Of a DNA stretch of 64,000 nt, positions 43,783 to 52,660 are shown piece by piece. The notes beneath the pieces are model-generated. The model made no database searches, was not told the origin of the DNA, and saw only the letters and a list, made by a program, of their open reading frames with translations. Within the stretch, counting starts at the first letter, position 1. Every line of letters begins with the position of its first letter. The position numbers and the translations under genes are program-made. This DNA is from JBOHDX01 sp050700835 (GTDB lineage: Bacteria; Actinomycetota; Actinomycetes; Propionibacteriales; Nocardioidaceae), in assembly GCA_050700835.1 (NCBI GenBank), contig JBOHDX010000054.1, positions 98,794 to 162,793 of the forward strand. Reading direction: 5' to 3'.

Positions 43783-44760
43783 CTACTGGGATCTGGCGAA
43801 GTCGGCGACGAGCGAGTCGGCCGCGGTCCAGGAGTCGGACTCCCCGGACACGACTGACTCCGCGAGCGCATCCAGGCGCTCGTCGCCGTGCAGATCGGCG
43901 AACGTCGCCCGCAGCGCGGTGACCGCGATGGTCTCGATCTCGTCGCGCACCCGGGATACTCGCCGGCGCTGGAGGTCGCCGGACTCCTCCAGCCAGGCAT
44001 GGTGCTTGTCGAGCTCCGCGAGTACGTCTGCGATGCCCTCAGCCTTGCTGGCAACGGTCTTGACGATCGGGGGCTTCCAAGCGCCGGCGTCGCGATCGGC
44101 GAGGTTGAGCATGGCTCGCAGGTCCCGGGCTACCGAGGACGCGCCGTCACGGTCCGCCTTGTTGACCACGTAGACATCGCCGATCTCCAGGATGCCCGCC
44201 TTGGCAGCTTGGATCCCATCCCCCATGCCGGGCGCGAGGAGCACCACCGTCGTGTCCGCGAGCGCCGCGACGTCGACCTCGGACTGGCCGACGCCGACAG
44301 TCTCGATCAGCACCACGTCGTACCCCGAGGCGTCGAGGACGCGCACCGCCTGGGGTGTCGCCCAGGCGAGTCCGCCGAGGTGACCGCGGGTCGCCATCGA
44401 GCGGATGAACACACCGGCGTCCGTGGCGTGCTCCTGCATGCGCACGCGGTCGCCGAGCAGGGCACCACCGGAGAACGGCGACGACGGGTCGACGGCCAGG
44501 ACTCCCACCCTGGCGCGGTTGGTCCGCAAGCCGCTCACCAACGCCGCGGTAGCCGTGGACTTGCCGACTCCCGGTGAGCCGGTAATACCGATCACGCGTG
44601 CCCGACCAGTGCGTGGCGCTAGCAACCGGTTGACCTCGCGCAGATCCGGCGAAGCATCCTCGACCAGCGAGATCAGCCGGGCGACGGAACGCGCATCACC
44701 GCCGACCGCCCGATCGACAAGGTCGGGTACGGGGACCTGCTGCTGCCCGGCCGAACGCAC
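43783..44760 (-). CDS. meaB: MeaB-family GTPase, acyl-CoA mutase chaperone
   Basis: MeaB/ArgK GTPases protect and reload B12-dependent acyl-CoA mutases. The 325-residue product has Walker A GITGSPGVGKST, GVLAVDPSSPFSGGALLGDR, the switch region ETVGVGQSEVD and base-recognition NKADRDG. GTG 44760 is chosen from the family N-terminus (VPDLVDRAVGGDARSVARL) and lies 20 bases after the thiolase stop, so the two form an operon. The obvious client is the ethylmalonyl-CoA mutase at 61876, and possibly a methylmalonyl-CoA mutase outside the window. Confidence 0.92.
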   Translation of the reverse strand: MRSAGQQQVPVPDLVDRAVGGDARSVARLISLVEDASPDLREVNRLLAPRTGRARVIGITGSPGVGKSTATAALVSGLRTNRARVGVLAVDPSSPFSGGALLGDRVRMQEHATDAGVFIRSMATRGHLGGLAWATPQAVRVLDASGYDVVLIETVGVGQSEVDVAALADTTVVLLAPGMGDGIQAAKAGILEIGDVYVVNKADRDGASSVARDLRAMLNLADRDAGAWKPPIVKTVASKAEGIADVLAELDKHHAWLEESGDLQRRRVSRVRDEIETIAVTALRATFADLHGDERLDALAESVVSGESDSWTAADSLVADFARSQ

Positions 44761-44780
44761 GTGGCCTACCTGGGCCGAGC

Positions 44781-45971
44781 TCAGCGGGCCGGTACGCGCA
44801 CGATCAGGGCATCGCCTTGGCCACCACCGCCGCACAGGGCAGCCGCCCCGACCCCACCGCCGCGGCGGGCCAACTCGAGCGCGAGGTGCAGCACGATCCG
44901 GGCTCCGCTCATGCCGATGGGATGCCCGAGGGCGATTGCGCCACCGTTGACGTTGACGCGGTCCTGGTCGATGCCGAGCTCGCGTGCGCTGGCGATGCCG
45001 ACGGCCGCGAACGCCTCGTTGATCTCCACGAGGTCGAGGTCTGCGGCCGAGATGCCCTCTTTGGCGCAGGCCTTGGCGATCGCGTTGGCCGGCTGCATCT
45101 GCAACGTCGAGTCGGGTCCGGCCACGGACCCGGTAGCGCCGATCTCGGCCAGCCAGCTCAGTCCGAGCTCCTGCGCCTTGGCCTTGCTCATCACGACCAC
45201 GGCGCAGCCCCCGTCGGAGATCTGGGAGGCCGACCCGGCGGTGATGCTGCCAGCCTTGTCGAAGGCAGGACGCAACCGGCCTAGCGACTCGGCCGTGGTG
45301 TCGCCACGGATCCCTTCGTCCTCGCGTACCCACGTGGCGTCGCCGCGGCGGTTCGGGACCTCGACGGGCACCACCTCGTCGTCGAACAGCCCGTTTTTCC
45401 AGGCCAGCGCGGCACGCTGGTGGGACTGGGCGCTGAACGCGTCCTGCTCCTCACGGCTGAGGTCGGCGCCGTCCATGTTGCAGCGGTCCGTCAGCAGGCC
45501 CATCGGCTGGTCGGTGAAGACGTCCCACAGTCCGTCGTAGGCCATGTGGTCGACCAGGGTCACGTCGCCGTACTTGAAGCCCTCACGGGACTTCGGCAAC
45601 AGGTGCGGAGCGTTGGTCATCGACTCCATGCCGCCGGCGACGACGACGTCGTACTCACCTGCCCGGATCAGCTGGTCGGCCAGCGAGATCGCATTGACCC
45701 CCGACAGGCAGACCTTGTTGACCGTCAGCGCGGGTACGGTCATGGGAATCCCGGCCTGTGCGGCCGCTTGGCGCGCGGTGATCTGGCCGCCTCCGGCCTG
45801 CAGAACCTGGCCCATGATGACGTACTCGACCTGGTCCGGCTCCAAGCCGGCCTTGTCGAGCGCGCCGGCGATCGCCTTGCCTCCCAGCTCGGCGGCGGAG
45901 AGGCTCTTGAGACCTCCGAGCAACCGTCCGATCGGCGTCCGCGCTCCTGCGACGATGACGGATCCAGCCAT
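44781..45971 (-). CDS. acetyl-CoA acetyltransferase
   Basis: This thiolase condenses two acetyl-CoA to acetoacetyl-CoA, the entry step of the ethylmalonyl-CoA pathway. The 396-residue protein has the acylated Cys in NKVCLSGVNAISLA, the His in NGGAIALGHPIGMSGAR and the second Cys in AALCGGGGQGDAL. ATG 45971 is preceded by AGGAGAG. It is followed by meaB and is divergent from the epimerase gene, with 158 bases between. Beta-oxidation use is also possible, since thiolases are reversible. Confidence 0.93.
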   Translation of the reverse strand: MAGSVIVAGARTPIGRLLGGLKSLSAAELGGKAIAGALDKAGLEPDQVEYVIMGQVLQAGGGQITARQAAAQAGIPMTVPALTVNKVCLSGVNAISLADQLIRAGEYDVVVAGGMESMTNAPHLLPKSREGFKYGDVTLVDHMAYDGLWDVFTDQPMGLLTDRCNMDGADLSREEQDAFSAQSHQRAALAWKNGLFDDEVVPVEVPNRRGDATWVREDEGIRGDTTAESLGRLRPAFDKAGSITAGSASQISDGGCAVVVMSKAKAQELGLSWLAEIGATGSVAGPDSTLQMQPANAIAKACAKEGISAADLDLVEINEAFAAVGIASARELGIDQDRVNVNGGAIALGHPIGMSGARIVLHLALELARRGGGVGAAALCGGGGQGDALIVRVPAR

Positions 45972-46129
45972 GACGACTCTCCTGTTCTGCCAACCCGCCG
46001 CGGTGACCCACGACCTCTCGAACACTACCCAGCCGTCGCCGTCGCGGGTCGGTCGAGTCAGGGGCGACAGGCTGTCGGACCGGTCACACCGGCTGGCGCC
46101 GTCCCCGGTGGCACCGCAACGATGGGCCG

Positions 46130-46564
46130 GTGTCCCTGGTCCCTGAGCCGTTCCTGACCGCGATCGACCACGTCGGCATCGCGGTCGCCGACCTCGACGA
46201 GGCGCTGGAGTTCTATGCCGCGACGTTCGGTCTCAGGGCCGTCCACGAGGAGGTCAACACCGAGCAGGGCGTCCGCGAGGCGATGCTCGCAGTGGGCGAC
46301 TCCGACACCCGCATCCAGCTGCTCGCCCCGCTGACACCGGACTCCGCCATCGGGCAGTTCCTGACCCGACACGGCCCCGGCATTCAACAGCTGGCGTACC
46401 GCGTGACCGATCTCGAGGCGGTGTCGGAGATCCTCCGCACGCGTGGGGTACGCCTGCTGTACGACTCCGGGCGCCCGGGCACCGCCGGCAGCCGGGTGAA
46501 CTTCGTACACCCCAAGGACGCCGGCGGCGTGCTGGTCGAGCTCGTGGAGCCGGCTGCGAACTAG
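46130..46564 (+). CDS. methylmalonyl/ethylmalonyl-CoA epimerase
   Basis: The enzyme inverts the alpha carbon of methyl- or ethylmalonyl-CoA so that the mutase can use it. The 144-residue protein has the vicinal-oxygen-chelate fold: AIDHVGIAVADLDEA with the first metal His, RIQLLAPLTPDSAIGQFL with Gln, GPGIQQLAYRV and a terminal Glu in VLVELVEP. The usual second His of GxHHxA is Gln here, so the metal set is His-Gln-Gln-Glu; I recall similar sequences in mycobacteria. It starts at GTG 46130. It lies just before ccr on the same strand with a palindrome and hairpin between. Confidence 0.9.
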   Translation: MSLVPEPFLTAIDHVGIAVADLDEALEFYAATFGLRAVHEEVNTEQGVREAMLAVGDSDTRIQLLAPLTPDSAIGQFLTRHGPGIQQLAYRVTDLEAVSEILRTRGVRLLYDSGRPGTAGSRVNFVHPKDAGGVLVELVEPAAN

Positions 46565-46577
46565 GTCACAGACCACT

Positions 46578-46597
46578 GCCCGGTCCGGCTTCCGGGC
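46578..46597 (+). terminator. small GC hairpin after the epimerase gene
   Basis: GCCCGG (46578-46583) and CCGGGC (46592-46597) form a 6-bp stem with an 8-base loop, 14 bases after the epimerase stop. There is no T-run, so termination would be weak. It abuts the palindrome at 46598 and could also be part of that control region. Confidence 0.4.
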
Positions 46598-46613
46598 ATT
46601 ACCCTCGGGTAAT
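46598..46613. promoter_or_regulatory. palindromic operator candidate upstream of ccr
   Basis: ATTACCCTCGGGTAAT is a 7-bp perfect inverted repeat around two bases, 54 bases before the ccr start. It has the same 16-base length and TTACCC/GGTAA design as the site at 4994 before etfB. A shared TetR- or GntR-type regulator of acyl-CoA metabolism is the simplest reading. Confidence 0.6.
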
Positions 46614-46667
46614 TCGTAGCTCCGACATCGTGGTCGGTGCCCTCCGGACGCACGAGAGGCCCACGGC

Positions 46668-48005
46668 GTGAAGCAGATCCTCGACGCGATCCTGGCCGGC
46701 GACACCGCCGCACAGGACTTCGCGGCCATCCAGATCCCGGACTCCTACGTCGCGGTCACCGTGCGGGCCGAGGACACGGAGATGTTCGAGGGGATGGAGT
46801 CTCGCGACAAGGATCCCCGCAAGAGCCTGCACGTCGACGAGGTCCCGGTGCCCGACCTGGGTCCGGGCGAGGCGCTCGTCGCGGTGATGGCCAGCGCGAT
46901 CAACTACAACACCGTCTGGACGTCCATCTTCGAACCGGTGCCGACATTCGGCTTCCTCGAGAGGTACGGACGCACGTCGCCGCTGGCCCGGAGGCACGAC
47001 CTGCCGTACCACGTGGTCGGTTCCGACCTGGCCGGCGTCGTGCTGCGGGCCGGCCCGGGCGTGCATGCCTGGCAGCCCGGCGACGAGGTGGTCGCGCACT
47101 GTCTGTCGGTCGAGCTGGAGAAGCCGGACGGCCACGACGACACGATGCTCGACCCGGAGCAGCGGATCTGGGGATTCGAGACCAACTTCGGCGGGCTGGC
47201 GCAGCTCGCGCTGGTCAAGGCCAACCAGCTGATGCCCAAACCGGCGCATCTGACCTGGGAGGAAGCCGCCGCTCCCGGGCTGGTGAACTCGACCGCCTAC
47301 CGCCAGCTCGTCTCCCGCAACGGCGCGGACATGAAGCAGGGCGACGTCGTTCTGGTCTGGGGTGCCTCCGGCGGGCTCGGGTCGTACGCCACGCAGTTCG
47401 CACTCAACGGCGGGGCGACTCCGGTCTGCGTGGTGTCGAGCCCGGAGAAGGCCGAGCTGTGCCGGGCGATGGGCGCCGACCTGATCATCGACCGCAACGC
47501 CGAGGACTACCGCTTCTGGAAGGACGAAAACACCCAGGACCCGACAGAGTGGAAGCGGCTCGGTGCCCGGATCCGCGAGCTCACCGGTGGCAACGACCCG
47601 GACATCGTGTTCGAGCATCCAGGCCGCGAGACGTTCGGCGCCAGCGTCTACGTCACCCGCCGTGGTGGCACCATCGCCACCTGCGCGTCGACGTCCGGAT
47701 TCATGCACTCCTACGACAACCGCTACCTCTGGATGAACCTCAAGAACATCGTCGGCTCACACTTCGCGAACTACCGCGAGGCATGGGAGGCGAACCAGCT
47801 GATCGCGCGCGGACACATCCACCCGACGCTGTCCCGGGCGTACCCGCTGGAGCAGACAGGACAGGCCGCGTACGACGTGCACCGTAACCAGCATCAGGGC
47901 AAGGTCGGGGTACTGTGTCTCGCACCGGACGAGGGTCTCGGCGTGCGGGACGAGGCGATGCGCGCACGGCATCTCGACGCGATCAATCGTTTTCGCAACG
48001 CTTGA
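46668..48005 (+). CDS. ccr: crotonyl-CoA carboxylase/reductase
   Basis: Ccr reduces crotonyl-CoA with NADPH and fixes CO2 to give ethylmalonyl-CoA, the key step of the ethylmalonyl-CoA pathway. The 445-residue MDR-family protein has the nucleotide loop VLVWGASGGLGSYA. The four CO2-pocket residues known from the Kitasatospora enzyme are all present: Asn in AINYNTVW, Phe-Glu in GFETNFGG and His in GSHFANYREA. It should therefore carboxylate, not only reduce. GTG 46668 follows GAGAGG. A palindrome lies 54 bases upstream. Confidence 0.95.
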   Translation: MKQILDAILAGDTAAQDFAAIQIPDSYVAVTVRAEDTEMFEGMESRDKDPRKSLHVDEVPVPDLGPGEALVAVMASAINYNTVWTSIFEPVPTFGFLERYGRTSPLARRHDLPYHVVGSDLAGVVLRAGPGVHAWQPGDEVVAHCLSVELEKPDGHDDTMLDPEQRIWGFETNFGGLAQLALVKANQLMPKPAHLTWEEAAAPGLVNSTAYRQLVSRNGADMKQGDVVLVWGASGGLGSYATQFALNGGATPVCVVSSPEKAELCRAMGADLIIDRNAEDYRFWKDENTQDPTEWKRLGARIRELTGGNDPDIVFEHPGRETFGASVYVTRRGGTIATCASTSGFMHSYDNRYLWMNLKNIVGSHFANYREAWEANQLIARGHIHPTLSRAYPLEQTGQAAYDVHRNQHQGKVGVLCLAPDEGLGVRDEAMRARHLDAINRFRNA

Positions 48006-48051
48006 CCATCCGGACCGATCTGCCCAACGCCGAGCCGCGGAGGACGCCCTC

Positions 48052-49179
48052 ATGGCCGACCAGTCAGGCCTGTCGATCTTCGAGTCCGGGCGACCGGCCG
48101 ACGGCGCCCAGGACCGCTTCCCCGTCGTACGCCGAGGTGGCTACGACCGTGACAGTGTGGACGCGTTCGTTCGCGACCGGGAGCAGGCGTCCGCCGCTGC
48201 GTCGAGGGAGATCGACCAGGTCAAGTCCCGCGCCCAGGCGCTGGAGGCACAGGTCGCCAAGCTCACCAAGCAGCTCAAGGAGAGCGGCGCCCCTACCTAC
48301 GCCGGCCTCGGCGGTCGAGCCGCGGAGATGCTCACGCTGGCCGAGCAGCAGGCCGACGAGGTGACCGCCCGGGCACACAGTCACGTGCAAGCGCTGATCA
48401 GCCAGGCGGAGAAGGACGCCGCCGCGACGAGGGCCAGTGCGGACAAGGAGGCCGACGACATCCGGGTCGTGCAGCTGAAGGAGGTCGAGGAGGAGCGCGA
48501 CCGAGTGGTGACGGCCGCCCACCAGGAGCGCTCCTTGGCCAGTGCGGAGGCGTCCAGTCTCGTCGCTGCCGCCACCCGGGAGGCCGACCAGATCCGGTTG
48601 GCATCAGAGCAGGAGGCCCACGCCCTGCGCATCACCGCCAAGCGTGAGGCCGAGCAGACCAAGGCCGGTGCCGATCGTGAGCTCACCGAGGCACGACGGG
48701 TGCTGGCCGTGGAGCGGGAGCGGCTGGCCAAGGAGGCCACCGACGCCCACGAAGTGGCGACCGCCGAGACTGGCCGCCTGGTCAATGAGGCCGAGGAGCG
48801 AGCCGCCGCCGCCGAGCAGCGGGCCCGCGACGCAATGGCCCAGGCGACCACTCACCGTGACCAGTCCAATACCGAGGCCGAACGTCACCTGAGCCGCGCC
48901 CGTCGGGAGGCGGAGCAGATCGTGGTGACCGCCAAGAAGCAGGCGGACAGTCTCCAGGCCGGCGCGGTTGCCGACATCGAGCGCCAGACCGCCAACGCCC
49001 GCAACGAGCTAGACCACGTGCAGCGGCGGCGCGACGGGATCGTCGCCCAGTTGGCCCAGCTGCACGAGATCGTGGCGTCCTTCGGGGTCGGAGTCGGGGC
49101 CGGGACCAAGAGCGGCTCCAGCGATGCGGAACCGTCCGGCCCCGACGAGTCTGCGGACGAGACGCCCGGGAACGGCTGA
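48052..49179 (+). CDS. DivIVA-like coiled-coil protein
   Basis: The 375-residue protein begins with a DivIVA-type segment, FPVVRRGGYDRDSVDAFV (residues 24-41). About 270 residues of Ala/Glu/Arg-rich coiled coil follow, with repeated AEQ, READQIR and KREAEQ heptads. The tail is Gly/Ser/Asp-rich and probably disordered. Such proteins mark poles or scaffold growth and division. In Streptomyces the coiled-coil polarity genes filP and scy lie next to the epimerase and thiolase genes, as I recall, which gives the same neighbourhood. ATG 48052 has GGAGGAC upstream. The exact role is inferred. Confidence 0.75.
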   Translation: MADQSGLSIFESGRPADGAQDRFPVVRRGGYDRDSVDAFVRDREQASAAASREIDQVKSRAQALEAQVAKLTKQLKESGAPTYAGLGGRAAEMLTLAEQQADEVTARAHSHVQALISQAEKDAAATRASADKEADDIRVVQLKEVEEERDRVVTAAHQERSLASAEASSLVAAATREADQIRLASEQEAHALRITAKREAEQTKAGADRELTEARRVLAVERERLAKEATDAHEVATAETGRLVNEAEERAAAAEQRARDAMAQATTHRDQSNTEAERHLSRARREAEQIVVTAKKQADSLQAGAVADIERQTANARNELDHVQRRRDGIVAQLAQLHEIVASFGVGVGAGTKSGSSDAEPSGPDESADETPGNG

Positions 49180-49192
49180 GCTCGCGCCCTGG

Positions 49193-50014
49193 TCAGTCCA
49201 CGGGTCGATCGTGGGGCGGCTCCGGCATCGGGACGTCCGCGAACGCGCCCGTCGTGCGGTCGGCGTACGCGGAGGTGTCCGCAGTCTCCATCGGCCCGTT
49301 CCAGCGGCGCGGCAGGGGCACCGGCACCTCGGGCGCGATGCGGCTCACGATCTCGTCCAGCGCGCGTTCGGAGTGGCCGACCCACAGGTGCTTGGCGCCC
49401 TCCACCGACACGACCTCGGCCTGCGGCAGGTGCGCGAACCGTTCCACTGCCTGCGGGGGCTGGAGGTAGTCGTCGTGCTCGGGCACCAGCGCGGTCACCG
49501 GCTTGCCGGACGTCGCCCATCGTTCGAGGTCTGCGTCCGTGGCGAAGCGCAGCGGCGGTGACAACAGCACGAGCCCCGTCACCAAGGCGTCCAGGCCGTG
49601 CCGCAACGCCAGGTCGGTCCCGAACGACCATCCCACCAGCCACACACGTGGCAGATCGGCGTACTCGGCGTACTCGAGGGCGGCGGCCACGTCGAGACGC
49701 TCCGCGTCTCCGGCGTCGAAGGAGCCCTCGCTGGTGCCCTGCACGCTGCTGGTGCCGCGGGTGTTGAACCGGAGCACCGCGATGCCGGCAAGCGCCGGCA
49801 ACCGGTAGGACGCCTTGCGGAACAGGTGACTGTCCATCATGCCGCCGTGGGTGGGCAGCGGGTGCAGGCAGATCATCGTCGCGACGGGGTCACGATCGAG
49901 TGGCAGCGCGAGCTCACCGACCAGGTTCAGCCCGTCGGCGGTCTGCAACGTGATGGCCTGCCGCCGGGCGGGAAGCACCGACGTGCCCCGGATCGGTCGA
50001 TCGTCGTCAACCAC
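49193..50014 (-). CDS. alpha/beta hydrolase
   Basis: The 273-residue protein has the alpha/beta hydrolase fold with the nucleophile in GWSFGTDLAL, the acid probably in PEHDDYLQPP and the His in EGAKHLWVGH. The oxyanion region CLHPLPTHGGMMDSH and RFNTRGTSSVQG resemble the DUF-type esterase/dipeptidyl-peptidase-like group. The final 45 residues after the fold are Pro-rich. It starts at GTG 50014 and is convergent with the coiled-coil gene. Substrate unknown. Confidence 0.8.
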   Translation of the reverse strand: MVDDDRPIRGTSVLPARRQAITLQTADGLNLVGELALPLDRDPVATMICLHPLPTHGGMMDSHLFRKASYRLPALAGIAVLRFNTRGTSSVQGTSEGSFDAGDAERLDVAAALEYAEYADLPRVWLVGWSFGTDLALRHGLDALVTGLVLLSPPLRFATDADLERWATSGKPVTALVPEHDDYLQPPQAVERFAHLPQAEVVSVEGAKHLWVGHSERALDEIVSRIAPEVPVPLPRRWNGPMETADTSAYADRTTGAFADVPMPEPPHDRPVD

Positions 50015-50068
50015 CGGGTGAGCCTAACCGGGCCGGCGCGGGCTCGACCGAATCGGCCCCGCAGGAGG

Positions 50069-51850
50069 TCAGTGCTTGGAGTAGTCGCGGAACCCGCGAC
50101 CGGTCTTGCGGCCGAGGTAGCCGGCGGTGACGAGATGCTCCAGCAGCGGGGCAGGCGCGAATCCGGGCTCCCGGAACTCGAGATAGAGCTCGCGCTGGAT
50201 GGCCAGCGACACGTCGTTGCCCACCACGTCGAGCAGCTCGAACGGCCCCATCGGCAGGGCACAGCCTTGTTTCATGGCGGTGTCGATGTCCTCGACGCTC
50301 GCATAGTGCGCCTCGAGCATCCGGACGGCGTCGTTGAGGTAGGGGAACAGCAAGGCGTTGACGATGAAGCCGGCGCGGTCGCCACACGACACCGGGTGCT
50401 TGCCGATCGACGTGCACAGGGCGCGTACGGTCTCGGCCACCTCCTCCGAGGTGGACACGGTGGACACGACCTCGACCAGGTCCATCACCGGAGCGGGGTT
50501 GAAGAAGTGCATCCCAACCACGTCGGAAGGCCGACCGGTGGCGGTTGCGCACTCGATCACCGGCAAGGACGACGTCGTCGTCGCGAGGATGGTGCCCGGC
50601 TTGCAGATCTCGTCGAGGTTCTCAAACAACGCCTTCTTGACCGAGAGCTCCTCGGCGATGGCCTCGACCACGAGGTCGCAGTCCTGCAGCTCCTCGAGGC
50701 GCGTGGACCCGTGCAGGCGGCCGAGGACCTCAGCCTTGACCGGCTCATCGAGCTTGCCGCGCTGGATCGCCTTGTCCAGCGAGCGTGTGACGGTCTCGCG
50801 AACCTTGGCGACCTTGTCGTCGCCTCGGCCGACATAGAGCACGTCGTAGCCACCCTTGGCGAGCACCTCGATGATGCCGGTCGCCATCGTTCCGGAGCCG
50901 ACGACCCCGATCCGGCTGATCGGGCGGCGAAGCTGCTCGGCGTCACCGGCACCAGGCGTGTCGGCATCACCCACGACGACCGGAGAGTCGGGGGCCTCGT
51001 AGGTGTAGAAGCCGCGTCCGGTCTTGCGCCCCAGCAAGCCGGCCGTGACCATCTGCTTGAGGATCGGCGCAGGCGCATGCAGCCGGTCACGACCCTGCCG
51101 GTACATCGTCTCGAGGATCTCGTACGCCGTGTCCAGACCGATCAGGTCGAGCAGCGCCAGCGGGCCCATCGGGTAGCGACAGCCAAGTCGCATCGCGGCG
51201 TCGATGTCCTCGCGGCTGGCGTAGTGCGTCTCGTACATCGAGGCTGCGTGGTTGAGGTAGCCGAACAGCAAGGCGTTGGCGATGAACCCTGCCTTGTCGC
51301 CGACGGCGACGGGGTTCTTGTGCAGTCGCTTGGCCAGCTCCTGGACGTCGGCAACCACGTCAGGAGCCGTCACGACGGTCCTGATCACCTCGACGAACTG
51401 CTGCACAGGTGCCGGGTTGAAGAAGTGCATGCCGAGCACGCGGTCGGGGTGAGTCGTCGCCGCCGAGATCTCGGTGACGGACAACGAGGACGTGTTGGTC
51501 ACGAGGATCGCGTCGTCGCGGACGATCTGGTCCAACTCGCGGAAGATCATCCGCTTGAGGTCGATGTGCTCGACCACCGCCTCGACCACCAGGTCACAGT
51601 CCTTGACGTCACCCAGTCCGGTCGAGAACGTCACCCGGTCGAACACCGCCTGCTGGTCCTCGGGGGTGAGCTTGCCGCGCTTGACGGCACGGTCGGTGGA
51701 GTGCTGGATGTGGGCCCGGCCCCGCTCCACCTGCTCCTCGGACTGCTCGACCCCGACGACGTCGAACCCGTTGCGGGCAAAGACCTCGGCGATGCCGGCA
51801 CCCATCGTGCCGAGTCCGATCACGCCGATGGTGCTGAAGTCACGAGCCAT
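50069..51850 (-). CDS. tandem-fused 3-hydroxybutyryl-CoA dehydrogenase
   Basis: The enzyme reduces acetoacetyl-CoA to 3-hydroxybutyryl-CoA. The 593-residue product is two full copies of the HBDH fold. Copy 1 (1-290) has GVIGLGTMGAGIAEVFARNG, VTNTSSLSVTEI and GMHFFNPAPVQQFVEVI. Copy 2 (about 310-593) has GVVGSGTMATGIIEVLAKGG, ATTTSSLPVIE and GMHFFNPAPVMDLVEVV. Each ends with an LLGRKTGRGF or YLGRKTGRGF motif. Both NAD loops and catalytic His look intact. ATG 51850 is the start. It is divergent from nucS by 52 bases and supplies the second step of the ethylmalonyl-CoA pathway. Confidence 0.92.
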   Translation of the reverse strand: MARDFSTIGVIGLGTMGAGIAEVFARNGFDVVGVEQSEEQVERGRAHIQHSTDRAVKRGKLTPEDQQAVFDRVTFSTGLGDVKDCDLVVEAVVEHIDLKRMIFRELDQIVRDDAILVTNTSSLSVTEISAATTHPDRVLGMHFFNPAPVQQFVEVIRTVVTAPDVVADVQELAKRLHKNPVAVGDKAGFIANALLFGYLNHAASMYETHYASREDIDAAMRLGCRYPMGPLALLDLIGLDTAYEILETMYRQGRDRLHAPAPILKQMVTAGLLGRKTGRGFYTYEAPDSPVVVGDADTPGAGDAEQLRRPISRIGVVGSGTMATGIIEVLAKGGYDVLYVGRGDDKVAKVRETVTRSLDKAIQRGKLDEPVKAEVLGRLHGSTRLEELQDCDLVVEAIAEELSVKKALFENLDEICKPGTILATTTSSLPVIECATATGRPSDVVGMHFFNPAPVMDLVEVVSTVSTSEEVAETVRALCTSIGKHPVSCGDRAGFIVNALLFPYLNDAVRMLEAHYASVEDIDTAMKQGCALPMGPFELLDVVGNDVSLAIQRELYLEFREPGFAPAPLLEHLVTAGYLGRKTGRGFRDYSKH

Positions 51851-51902
51851 GACTGGAGTCTCCCATGTGGCGGTTCGCTGCCTGCGGCTAGCCTTGCCCA
51901 CC

Positions 51903-52580
51903 GTGCGGCTCGTGATCGCGAAGTGCCAGGTTGACTACGCCGGACGGCTCTCGGCGCATCTCCCTGCGGCCACGCGCCTGATTCTGCTCAAGTCCGACGG
52001 CTCGGTCTCGATCCACAGCGACGACCGGGCGTACAAACCGCTGAACTGGATGAGTCCGCCGTGCAGGCTGCACGAGGGCGTGGCCGACGACGGTCGGCCG
52101 GAGTGGACGGTCACCGCCACCAAGTCCGACGACACGCTGCGGATCGTGATCGACGAGATCCTGCACGACTCCGCGCACGAGCTCGGGCAGGACCCGGGTC
52201 TGGTCAAGGACGGCGTCGAGAAGCATCTGCAGGAGCTTCTCGCAGAGCATCCGGCCAGCCTCGGTGCCGGCATGACATTGGTACGCCGGGAGTACCCCAC
52301 CGCGATCGGTCCGGTCGACCTGTTGTGCAAGGACCTCGGCGGCGCATCGGTCGCCGTGGAGATCAAGCGTCGCGGCGAGATCGACGGCGTGGAACAGCTC
52401 ACCCGCTACCTCGAGCTTCTCAACCGTGACCCGCTGATCTCGCCGGTGCGGGGGGTGTTCGCGGCGCAGGAGATCAAGCCGCAGGCGCGGGTGCTCGCGA
52501 CCGACCGCGGGATCGCGTGCGTCACCGTCGACTACGACGCCCTCCGCGGCATGGACGACCCGAGCCTGCGACTCTTCTGA
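51903..52580 (+). CDS. nucS: mismatch endonuclease NucS
   Basis: NucS/EndoMS cuts DNA at certain mismatches and replaces MutS/MutL in most actinobacteria. The 225-residue protein has an N-terminal DNA-binding half (IAKCQVDYAGRLSAHLP) and a RecB-like nuclease half with catalytic residues in GPVDLLCKD (Asp) and VAVEIKRRGEIDGVEQLTRY (Glu-x-Lys, and Gln). GTG 51903 starts the standard VRLVIA N-terminus. The C-terminus ends DPSLRLF, the expected tail that contacts the sliding clamp. A palindromic element begins at the first base after the stop. Confidence 0.95.
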   Translation: MRLVIAKCQVDYAGRLSAHLPAATRLILLKSDGSVSIHSDDRAYKPLNWMSPPCRLHEGVADDGRPEWTVTATKSDDTLRIVIDEILHDSAHELGQDPGLVKDGVEKHLQELLAEHPASLGAGMTLVRREYPTAIGPVDLLCKDLGGASVAVEIKRRGEIDGVEQLTRYLELLNRDPLISPVRGVFAAQEIKPQARVLATDRGIACVTVDYDALRGMDDPSLRLF

Positions 52581-52660
52581 CGCCCGCTTCACACGCCCAC
52601 GGCACCGCCGAATCGGTACATATCGGGCGCTGGGGGTGCCACTGGCGTGTGAAGCGGGCG
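52581..52660 (+). repeat. palindromic element, copy C
   Basis: CGCCCGCTTCACACGCC (52581-52597) and GGCGTGTGAAGCGGGCG (52644-52660) are perfectly complementary over 17 bases. A second short stem, GGCACC and GGTGCC, lies inside. The loop carries ACATATCGGGCG (52618-52629), shared with the copies at 8742 and 10317. It starts immediately after the nucS stop and could act as that gene's transcript end. Confidence 0.85.

Noticed and set aside
43228..43857. Proline/histidine-rich proteins across the repeat mosaic
   Set aside because: Their sequence is the translated repeat (SDTYAPP units) in several frames, with no start signal.
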